Below, piece by piece: positions 23,228 to 29,553 of a stretch of DNA of 35,403 nucleotides. Numbering within the stretch: the first letter of the stretch is position 1; the number at the start of each line of letters is the position of its first letter. The position numbers and the translations under genes were made by a program. The notes beneath the pieces were generated by a model that searched no databases, had not been told where the DNA came from, and saw nothing but the letters and a program-made list of their open reading frames with translations. The stretch is from a virus: the IMG/VR virus record IMGVR_UViG_3300044625_001217, positions 1 to 35,403 of that record. The stretch is one strand, 5' to 3'.

Positions 23228-23845
23228 TTATGTAGTAGGCTTTATATCGTAGTAATAATTGTCATCGTGGCCATCAATGATCCAACGATCACTTTCACCT
23301 TCGCATTTCCATATCTTGTTGTCAACCTTAAAGTCAGGTTTTTCCGGGAAGGGTTTTGTAACAAATGACATGTTTTTCCAAAATATTCTATTGTTGGGCT
23401 GGAGTGTATAGTTTCCGTTGTCCAGCGCAATCATATGAAGGCACTTGTATTGGCTGGGTTCCTCTGAATAGGAATTTTTATACCAATCAAAGGTCATTGT
23501 ATAGTCGCCCCAATGTTCGGTCTTGTCTTTCAGAACAACTTTTGCTCTGCAATCAAAAAGAGCATCATATTCAACAGTGGATACATTTTCATGGAAACAA
23601 TCCCAAAGTTGAAGATGATCTAGAGGCATCAAAGGGGCCTCTGGCTTCCAACATAACATATGAATAGGGACTCTGCTACGAACGATTCCGTAGTCAGTCA
23701 TTACATGAAAGGTCATGGCATATCCAGCGCATGACTGTGCGCCAAATACTAGAACCTTATCAAATTCTCCTTTATGTTGCTCATGTTGGTACATGTGTTC
23801 TTTGCGAAGATAACAATAAAAATGTGGTATATTAACGTTGTGCAT
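23228..23845 (-). CDS. Conserved T4-like phage hypothetical protein (205 aa)
   Basis: N-terminus VNIPHFYCYLRKEH followed by a long globular alpha/beta protein rich in Trp, His and Tyr (LDHLQLWDCFHENV, LDNGNYTLQPNNRIFW). I recall relatives of unknown function in T4-like cyanophages, with the same HFYCxLRKE start, which supports ATG 23845. That ATG begins only 2 bases after the 3' end of tRNA-Tyr, with no Shine-Dalgarno site. The stop lies directly next to the tmRNA acceptor piece. No catalytic motif recognised. Confidence 0.85.
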   Translation of the reverse strand: MHNVNIPHFYCYLRKEHMYQHEQHKGEFDKVLVFGAQSCAGYAMTFHVMTDYGIVRSRVPIHMLCWKPEAPLMPLDHLQLWDCFHENVSTVEYDALFDCRAKVVLKDKTEHWGDYTMTFDWYKNSYSEEPSQYKCLHMIALDNGNYTLQPNNRIFWKNMSFVTKPFPEKPDFKVDNKIWKCEGESDRWIIDGHDDNYYYDIKPTT

Positions 23846-23847
23846 AA

Positions 23848-23930
23848 TGCGAGCTGAAGGATTCGAACCTTCGTAGACATAAGTCAGCAGATTTACAGTC
23901 TGCCCTCGTTGACCGCTTGAGTAAACTCGC
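23848..23930 (-). tRNA. tRNA-Tyr (GTA)
   Basis: Type II tRNA with a long variable region. Acceptor GCGAGTT pairs with AGCTCGC; anticodon stem GCAGA/TCTGC with loop CTGTAAA (GTA); T-arm GAAGG/CCTTC; discriminator A. CCA is not encoded. Followed by TT and the ATG of the 205-aa gene. Confidence 0.93.
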
Positions 23931-24087
23931 TAAAGTCGGGCATTGAATCCTTTTTCCAGCCCTGATCAAGGTCTGGGAAGTATAGTACTAGCCCTGCGCG
24001 TTCTTCTAAGGTATCCCGCGCCCCACCTCTGATTACTGCTAGGGTATCAGTTATCCCTATACAGTTTTATAGTCTTTAATTGTCAAA
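23931..24087 (-). other. Structured, gene-free spacer between two tRNAs
   Basis: No ORF. On the minus strand it starts with TTGACA but has no good -10 at the usual spacing. It then shows TAGGG/CCCTA, an outer CTAGC/GCTAG pairing around a GCGCG/CGCGC pairing, and a hairpin CCAG-a-CCT / AGG-g-CTGG. The nested pairing suggests a stable RNA or a processing spacer. I cannot assign it to a known class. Confidence 0.4.
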
Positions 24088-24159
24088 AGCGGGAGAAGGG
24101 ATTCGAACCCTCGACACTTGGTTTGGAAAACCAACACTCTACCACTGAGTTACACCCGC
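24088..24159 (-). tRNA. tRNA-Gly (TCC)
   Basis: Acceptor GCGGGTG with CTCCCGC (one T-T mismatch), anticodon stem TTGGT/ACCAA with loop TTTCCAA (TCC), T-arm GAGGG/CCCTT with TTCGAAT loop, discriminator T. No encoded CCA. Starts 6 bases after the stop of the upstream small gene. Confidence 0.92.
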
Positions 24160-24165
24160 AAAAAT

Positions 24166-24291
24166 TTACTTCTTTACCTTTTTTGCCTTCTTTTTTTTCT
24201 TGAAGATTGCATCAAAATTTTTACCATACTGTTCCAAATTTACAGGTCTTGGAGAACTTCCTTTTCCAGCACCATGTGATCCGTAATCCAT
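24166..24291 (-). CDS. Small conserved phage protein with Lys-rich tail (41 aa)
   Basis: Short gene with a GKGSSPRPVNLEQYGKNFDAIF core, a pattern seen in small phage proteins of unknown function, ending in an almost pure Lys run. The ATG is exactly 6 bp after a TATACT, and the promoter/ATG geometry is the main support for the start. Leads a transcript into tRNA-Gly, tRNA-Tyr, the 205-aa gene and the tmRNA. Confidence 0.78.
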   Translation of the reverse strand: MDYGSHGAGKGSSPRPVNLEQYGKNFDAIFKKKKKAKKVKK

Positions 24292-24297
24292 GCCACT

Positions 24298-24325
24298 AGT
24301 ATATATCATGGACACATAAAGTCAA
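24298..24325 (-). promoter_or_regulatory. Early promoter, leaderless geometry
   Basis: On the minus strand TTGACT (24320-24325), 16 bp, TATACT (24298-24303), 6 bp, ATG. Its -35 lies 1 bp from the plus-strand late octamer. Confidence 0.85.
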
Positions 24326-24326
24326 A

Positions 24327-24334
24327 TATAAATA
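24327..24334 (+). promoter_or_regulatory. Late-type octamer TATAAATA, leaderless geometry
   Basis: Five bp before ATG 24340. Directly abuts the -35 of the divergent early promoter. Confidence 0.8.
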
Positions 24335-24339
24335 TTTGT

Positions 24340-25476
24340 ATGGCTCATAATTTATCTTCCAATCAGCAATATTTGTTATCTTTGGTTCAACAGAACAATC
24401 CAGAAATTTTGTCTAAATTTTTGAATGAAGTGACTCAAGAAGAAAGAGAAAAATCGAAAGCAGCTAAAGAAGATCCACTTGGAGCAGTTCAAATGGCAAG
24501 AGTTCGTAAAGGTATTATTACAGGTACTGATGAACAACAAGCCTTATTAAAGTATTCTGACGACAAAGAAGCAAAAAGACAAGCTCAAGCTGCAAAACAT
24601 TATAAGGATGTATTTGATAATTTGGAATTTAATCCCAAAGAAATTACACCACAACAAGCAGCTGAAGTAGCAATGTATAAGGCAATGACTAAAGAGGGAA
24701 ACATTGGTGGGGAATCAGGTAAAAAATTAAAAGCAGCTGTTGAAGTTGATATCCCTGTTGTCACAAGTACTGGTGGCAGCACTACGATGTCATCACCATC
24801 CAAGAATGTCAGAGACAGAGTATTAGAGTTAGATGATGAAACTCTTGCAAAAAAATCTGTGAACACTGATTACACCAACCCATCTCCATCTACACAAAGC
24901 AAAGTAGCATTACGTTATCAAAAGAAAGCAGAAGAGAATGCACTTCCCCTAGAACATAGACCAATTTCTCCTTTCTACAAAACAACTCGTAGTGAATTTT
25001 CATTTAATCTTGGAAGAGACTTTGATGCTTCTGGAGGAGCCAATCCAGAAAATATGAGAACATTAGTTAATGTAAAAACAAATTTAGCTGGTCGGCTACA
25101 TGATGCTGAAAGAGATTGGAGAGATAAAATCTCTTATGAAGAACAGATGAAAGCTGCAGAAAAAGCTGGAGGGAATCCACTAGCTATGATGATGGCAACA
25201 TTAAATGCTAAAAGAGAAGCAGAGAAAAAACATAAAGTACATAATTATAGAATGAGTGATTTGGATGTTCCTCCACGTTTGCAACCAAAAGAAATCAGAT
25301 ATAATCCGCGAACAATTTCAACTGAACCAGAAGTTGATACCTCTAGTGAGACAGAATGGTTTGGAGCAGATCTATTCAAAGCTCTTGGTGGTACTCCTGA
25401 TATGTTAGATGATAATAAACAAGCCTCAAATCTATCTGGTAAATCGGTAAACCAAAAAATCAGTAGAATAGCGTAA
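24340..25476 (+). CDS. Putative late virion protein (378 aa)
   Basis: Charged, largely helical protein with Ala/Gln/Lys-rich N-terminal half and a more disordered C-terminal half. No enzyme motif. It ends KSVNQKISRIA, close to the end of the next gene's product (ESVSQKINRILKG), suggesting a shared sorting or binding tail. The start is set by the late octamer 5 bp upstream; no Shine-Dalgarno site. Family not recognised. Confidence 0.78.
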   Translation: MAHNLSSNQQYLLSLVQQNNPEILSKFLNEVTQEEREKSKAAKEDPLGAVQMARVRKGIITGTDEQQALLKYSDDKEAKRQAQAAKHYKDVFDNLEFNPKEITPQQAAEVAMYKAMTKEGNIGGESGKKLKAAVEVDIPVVTSTGGSTTMSSPSKNVRDRVLELDDETLAKKSVNTDYTNPSPSTQSKVALRYQKKAEENALPLEHRPISPFYKTTRSEFSFNLGRDFDASGGANPENMRTLVNVKTNLAGRLHDAERDWRDKISYEEQMKAAEKAGGNPLAMMMATLNAKREAEKKHKVHNYRMSDLDVPPRLQPKEIRYNPRTISTEPEVDTSSETEWFGADLFKALGGTPDMLDDNKQASNLSGKSVNQKISRIA

Positions 25477-25486
25477 TTTAAGAAAA

Positions 25487-25494
25487 GATAAATA
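25487..25494 (+). promoter_or_regulatory. Late-type octamer GATAAATA, leaderless geometry
   Basis: Five bp before ATG 25500; no Shine-Dalgarno site. Confidence 0.75.
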
Positions 25495-25499
25495 TTATT

Positions 25500-26096
25500 A
25501 TGAAAAACAAAGGTTATTATAGCTGGATCCACGCCATCAATCAAGCTGGCTTACAAGCCCAACAAAATGGGCGTGATATGCTTAATGAAGCCAAAGGAAG
25601 ACCTGCCAAACCTGATATTGTTCAACGCGATTCCGAAGCGGAAGCACAAATTAATGACCAAATACGTGCATATGGTGATGAAAGAACCAATATAAAACGC
25701 CGCACAACTCAATTAACAAACTTTGGAAAACCAGCAAATTTGGAACCAATTGGTGATGCAAATGATGAAGCTGATCAACATGATGAAGTTGGTGAAATGT
25801 TAGACACCAGCAATTCAGAAGATTCTGATTTAGCTGATTTTTTCTTGCAAGCTAGACAGGCCAGCGCAATACGTAAAGATGCCGAAATAAATCAAAAAGC
25901 ACGTTTAGCTGAAATAGATAAAAAGAAAAAAGCACGAGCAGCATATGATGAAACTTCTGCTGAATTTGCAGATGAGATGACTGGAGCAGGCCAAGGACCT
26001 CTTTCAAGAGGAGCGGGTCTGCACCCATATGCTCCAAACTTTGAGCAATTACCAGAATCTGTTTCTCAAAAGATCAATAGAATTTTGAAGGGTTAA
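25500..26096 (+). CDS. Putative late virion protein (198 aa)
   Basis: Begins KGYYSWIHAINQAGLQAQQNG, a patterned amphipathic helix, then an acidic Asp/Glu-rich middle and a helical Lys-rich part. Its C-terminus ESVSQKINRILKG matches the tail of the preceding late protein. No catalytic motif. Overlaps the convergent minus-strand gene by 4 bases. Confidence 0.78.
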   Translation: MKNKGYYSWIHAINQAGLQAQQNGRDMLNEAKGRPAKPDIVQRDSEAEAQINDQIRAYGDERTNIKRRTTQLTNFGKPANLEPIGDANDEADQHDEVGEMLDTSNSEDSDLADFFLQARQASAIRKDAEINQKARLAEIDKKKKARAAYDETSAEFADEMTGAGQGPLSRGAGLHPYAPNFEQLPESVSQKINRILKG

Positions 26097-26299
26097 AGAT
26101 CAGGATACCCGATCTCTCGGGACCATTCCCATTCTTCCCATAGCAATCTAGCAAATTCGTCGTCAGGATCATGACGACGAATTTCTATTTCTGCAATACC
26201 TTGTGCTGAGATGGCAGCATCCATTTCCCAAGACAACCAAAACCATTCCTTGGGCCGTAGTATCTGATTAGTTATCAGACAACGGATTTCTTTTGGCAT
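26093..26299 (-). CDS. Hypothetical protein (68 aa)
   Basis: Trp/Glu-rich small protein (WFWLSWEMDAAI ... LLWEEWEWSREIGYPDL). ATG 26299 begins 1 base after the stop of the upstream gene, so it depends on translation of that gene. A longer in-frame start at 26356 lies inside the upstream gene. Function unknown. Confidence 0.72.
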   Translation of the reverse strand: MPKEIRCLITNQILRPKEWFWLSWEMDAAISAQGIAEIEIRRHDPDDEFARLLWEEWEWSREIGYPDL

Positions 26300-26300
26300 A

Positions 26301-26573
26301 TTATAACAATATAAATGCTGAAACACCTTGTATTGCCGTAACGGCATATGTTTCAATTGGAATGATGTCTTGGCGGATTAAAGAGTTGTTATAAGTTATA
26401 GGAATATTAAATGTTGCTCCTGCTGATGGTCTGGCAGGATCTCCTGAAAATGCCCAAAAAGTTAAACCTGATGCTCCCGCAGTATTAATATTGGTAATTA
26501 ATAAACCTTTATTTTTTGGAAGTCTGACTGTGTTTGCGGTTGCACCGATTAATTGAGTATATTTGTCGTACAT
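26301..26573 (-). CDS. Putative small virion protein (90 aa)
   Basis: Beta-rich, Ala/Thr/Gly/Asn-rich sequence (LITNINTAGASGLTFWAFSGDPARPSAGATFNIPITYN) without charged clusters, as in small capsid-decoration or fibre proteins. Late-type octamer 8 bp upstream on the minus strand. The structural role is inferred from composition and promoter only. Confidence 0.72.
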   Translation of the reverse strand: MYDKYTQLIGATANTVRLPKNKGLLITNINTAGASGLTFWAFSGDPARPSAGATFNIPITYNNSLIRQDIIPIETYAVTAIQGVSAFILL

Positions 26574-26581
26574 GTTATTAA

Positions 26582-26589
26582 TATTTATA
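26582..26589 (-). promoter_or_regulatory. Late-type octamer TATAAATA (minus strand)
   Basis: Perfect octamer, 8 bp before ATG 26573. Confidence 0.7.
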
Positions 26590-26618
26590 ATAACATATAA
26601 CAACCTTTATAAAGGCAC

Positions 26619-26897
26619 TTATTCAAATTTAATATTCCAAAATTTGTCTAATTCTTCTTTGGTTTTGGCATAAGAGGCTATCCATATGCAATGCCAAACT
26701 TTACCATTTTGTTTTAGCACTCCCACCTGATATCCTGAATCAATGCTGTATTGAACAGCCCTAACAATATAAGGTGTCTTTTCCTTTACTTCATTTATGA
26801 AGTTTTGAACATAATCAGGATAGATTACTTCAGGAAGTTTGGGAGCCTTTTTAATTTTGCGTTTTGGCTGAGTGGAAGTTTTTCTGATTCTTGGCAT
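26619..26897 (-). CDS. Hypothetical basic protein (92 aa)
   Basis: Basic N-terminus (RKTSTQPKRKIKKAPK) and a small alpha/beta domain (PYIVRAVQYSIDSGYQVGVLKQNGKVWHCIWIAS). Divergent from the 26911 gene with only 13 bp between the two start codons. Family not recognised. Confidence 0.75.
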   Translation of the reverse strand: MPRIRKTSTQPKRKIKKAPKLPEVIYPDYVQNFINEVKEKTPYIVRAVQYSIDSGYQVGVLKQNGKVWHCIWIASYAKTKEELDKFWNIKFE

Positions 26898-26911
26898 GAT
26901 AAATATTTTTA
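26898..26911. promoter_or_regulatory. Bidirectional late-type element in a 13-bp divergent gap
   Basis: Plus strand: GATAAATA (26898-26905) then 5 bp to ATG 26911. Minus strand: TAAAAATA (26904-26911) then 6 bp to ATG 26897. One short AT-rich stretch serves both directions and there is no room for any leader. Confidence 0.6.
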
Positions 26912-27114
26912 TGAAACAAGTAAGTGAAGGTAACGTTTACAATATGGAAACGTCTTACATGGGTCCAAATAGATCAAAAGTTGGTCTACAAAATTGGTCT
27001 ACTGAAGTTCGTAAACAATTAATGCAACATCTGTCTGATAAGTCACCCGAAGAAGTTGAAAAAATCATCAAAGCAACATTTGGAGATGTGTTAGACAAGC
27101 CCAAGGGTCTTTGA
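26911..27114 (+). CDS. Hypothetical small late protein (67 aa)
   Basis: Polar N-terminus and a helical C-terminal half (VRKQLMQHLSDKSPEEVEKIIKATFGDVL). ATG 26911 is set by the late octamer; an in-frame ATG at 26872 lies inside the divergent gene. Overlaps the convergent gene by 24 bases. Function unknown. Confidence 0.7.
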   Translation: MKQVSEGNVYNMETSYMGPNRSKVGLQNWSTEVRKQLMQHLSDKSPEEVEKIIKATFGDVLDKPKGL

Positions 27115-27282
27115 CAATTTTTTGCTATTGTTATTAAAATGGCTATCAAAATAATCCTTTAATTCTTCTTTTCTTTTCAAGAATTTGTTGTATTCTTTGG
27201 TAGTATCTTTTCCATCGGTTTCAAGCCTACCAAGTTTGTACATGATATGGCCATATTCGTATATGAGTTCTTCTAGATCCAT
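27091..27282 (-). CDS. Hypothetical coiled-coil protein (63 aa)
   Basis: Short helical, charged protein (LEELIYEYGHIMYKLGRLETDGKDTTKEYNKFLKRKEELKDYF), likely an antiparallel helical hairpin. It has its own early promoter with the ATG exactly 6 bp after TATAAT. Function unknown. Confidence 0.75.
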   Translation of the reverse strand: MDLEELIYEYGHIMYKLGRLETDGKDTTKEYNKFLKRKEELKDYFDSHFNNNSKKLSKTLGLV

Positions 27283-27288
27283 GCATAC

Positions 27289-27316
27289 ATTATACCCTAC
27301 CGGGGAAACGAGTCAA
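27289..27316 (-). promoter_or_regulatory. Early promoter, leaderless geometry
   Basis: On the minus strand TTGACT (27311-27316), 16 bp, TATAAT (27289-27294), 6 bp, ATG. Confidence 0.86.
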
Positions 27317-27322
27317 GAAAGG

Positions 27323-27330
27323 TATAAATA
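27323..27330 (+). promoter_or_regulatory. Late-type octamer TATAAATA, leaderless geometry
   Basis: Five bp before ATG 27336, 6 bp from the divergent early -35. Confidence 0.8.
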
Positions 27331-27335
27331 TTTTT

Positions 27336-29552
27336 ATGACGCATCCGAATAATGATTTTATCAAGAGATTTTTGGGGGAAGACAAAGTGTCTCCAGAACA
27401 GCAGAAGGCTTTGTTGAAAAAACAAAGAATGGAAAATTACTATAAGTCTCTTGAACAAAAAAATATATTAGTTGAAGAAAATAAAAAAGCAATTGACTAT
27501 ACTACTAAAAAGATTTTTTCAAATACCAAACCAAAAACATTGGTAGATCTTCAAGAGGCAAAGAAGGCTGCTGCACAGTGGATTGAAAAATTAACACCAT
27601 ATGGTGTGTTCTTTTATAATAAGGAACAAGATGTATGGATGAACAATTTTGGAGTAATTAAAAAGACTCTTGATGAACTTATTCAAATGGTAAGTTCTGG
27701 ATATGAAATTGTTTCCGGTGGCTCAAATGAAACTCAGACAATACAGTCATTCTTTTCAGACAGTGGATCCAAGTTGGCTTTGTTCAATTCTTCAGAAGAA
27801 ACAGTATCGGTGTATGGCATATCGTATTCACCAACTGTTTCTACCACACTTTTAAATACAGTTAATGTTGGTGGTGTTCCTTTTAGTGCAGCTTCAAATG
27901 AAAAATGTTTTGTTTCGGATGATGGAGAATATTTAGTTCTTTCATCACCAAATAACAAGTCAGTATATTTCTTTGATGTGAATGAAAATGCTTTGTTGCA
28001 AACCGTAACAGAAGACCAACCTTTGTTTGGATCTTTGATTGCTGTAGATAAAGATTTTTATGGCATGGCAATTTCTAGTACTGAATTGAATAGAGAATCA
28101 AACACATATGATGTACGATATACATCATGGAGTGCTTGTACCCAAATTCATTATTATAAAAGAAATTTTCAATCAGCAAATGTACAAAAATTTAAAAAAG
28201 TATTTTCTAATCATGCTTTTACAAGATTGAGAAAAAGTGGTTTAGATGGAGAAGGATTACAATATTTTAATGAATTGGATAAAATTCCTCAAATAGGATA
28301 TGGTAATTTACAAGAAGAATCATCACAGTCATCTGAAACTGGAATTTATCGATATTCTGATTTAACATGTAAAGGTTATAACTATGCTTCAGCAAATATT
28401 GCCTTAAAAACAGACCAAATAAATTACAAATCTGCGTTTTTTAATTCAAATTCACCAAAATATTTGGAAATTTATAATAATGTTAATCATGTACCTCCAA
28501 CAATTTTTGCTCTTGGTCAAGGTAGACAATATTGGATTGTTTCTGGCAATATTACTAGAGATGTAAATACTTACTCTGCATTACCAACAGATGAACAATC
28601 TGTATCTATATTTACAATGTTAACACTGCCTTCGGTAAAACAATTTTCTATAACAAGAAAATTAATTGATGGAACATATTATGATGATAAATCTTATAGA
28701 TTAATGGCTCCATTTATTCCTGTTTTATTAGATCAAAATGTTGGTAACAACAACCTATTAAATTTTAATACAATTAATAATGGTTATTTTAATAATAAAA
28801 TAAAAGGAACTTTTGCAGAAAAAACTTTTATAAGAGGTAATATTGGTTTGAGAGTTCTTTTTGAACAAGATAGTACAACTTTTAATAGTAAACCTATTAT
28901 AGATGAACAAGTTTTAAATACAAAAATAGGAATTAATGATACTCACACATACCATGTTTCACAAATATTGTCAAATACAAATATTAAAAATATTAGAATT
29001 TATAGATTTTACAATACAACAGAAGACGGTACTACCAGTTTTGATTTTCAAGATTATGAAAAAACAACTGTACAGGGAGATGGAATTCCAACACCTTCCA
29101 TTGATAACACTGGTATGATTAAAATTTTATATAGTTCAACAGATTCTGCAAATTTAGAAAATTGTTTTTTTGATTCAAATACTCTTTCACCTCCATTAAA
29201 ACTAAATCAAGTGGGAATATGTGCTTCTAAACCATTTTTAACGGACCCTTCAAATTGTCCAAATTCACAATTTGCTTTTACAATAAACCAATCATTATTA
29301 AATCAATCTTTATTAAATATATTTGTTAGCAATGATTATGTATTTTTAAATTTTAATAATGATACATTAGTATTTACAATAGATTCTTCTCAATCATACA
29401 AACCATTGATTTATCTTACAATGATAAATTCTATATCTTCATATATGTTTGCATATAATGCAAATGGAAATTACTTTACCAAAAATAATGAAATTTATAT
29501 GTTTGATAATATTACAAATAATTTAAAATTAATAAAAACAATAGGTAACTAA
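27336..29552 (+). CDS. Putative tail fibre / adhesin protein, AT-rich (738 aa)
   Basis: N-terminal helical region (residues 1-110) followed by a long beta-rich, Ser/Asn/Thr-rich body. The middle (about 135-330) has repeated strand-turn units such as GSKLALFNSSEETVSVYG and GEYLVLSSPNNKSVYFFD that look like blades of a beta-propeller. Clearly more AT-rich than the late genes around it, as host-range genes often are. It is followed 1 base later by a second large AT-rich gene. Function inferred from size, composition and late promoter; no family recognised. Confidence 0.72.
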   Translation: MTHPNNDFIKRFLGEDKVSPEQQKALLKKQRMENYYKSLEQKNILVEENKKAIDYTTKKIFSNTKPKTLVDLQEAKKAAAQWIEKLTPYGVFFYNKEQDVWMNNFGVIKKTLDELIQMVSSGYEIVSGGSNETQTIQSFFSDSGSKLALFNSSEETVSVYGISYSPTVSTTLLNTVNVGGVPFSAASNEKCFVSDDGEYLVLSSPNNKSVYFFDVNENALLQTVTEDQPLFGSLIAVDKDFYGMAISSTELNRESNTYDVRYTSWSACTQIHYYKRNFQSANVQKFKKVFSNHAFTRLRKSGLDGEGLQYFNELDKIPQIGYGNLQEESSQSSETGIYRYSDLTCKGYNYASANIALKTDQINYKSAFFNSNSPKYLEIYNNVNHVPPTIFALGQGRQYWIVSGNITRDVNTYSALPTDEQSVSIFTMLTLPSVKQFSITRKLIDGTYYDDKSYRLMAPFIPVLLDQNVGNNNLLNFNTINNGYFNNKIKGTFAEKTFIRGNIGLRVLFEQDSTTFNSKPIIDEQVLNTKIGINDTHTYHVSQILSNTNIKNIRIYRFYNTTEDGTTSFDFQDYEKTTVQGDGIPTPSIDNTGMIKILYSSTDSANLENCFFDSNTLSPPLKLNQVGICASKPFLTDPSNCPNSQFAFTINQSLLNQSLLNIFVSNDYVFLNFNNDTLVFTIDSSQSYKPLIYLTMINSISSYMFAYNANGNYFTKNNEIYMFDNITNNLKLIKTIGN

Positions 29553-29553
29553 T

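Noticed and set aside
23163-23260. A normal tRNA or a colinear tmRNA using the T-arm at 23163
   Set aside because: No matching 5' acceptor strand or anticodon arm lies upstream on the minus strand, where the 205-aa gene is. The matching strand GGGGTCG lies downstream at 23067, which is the permuted order.
22714-23368. Several plus-strand reading frames of 60-150 codons across the tmRNA region
   Set aside because: They are antisense to a well-supported permuted tmRNA, terminator and promoter, and lack ribosome-binding or promoter signals.
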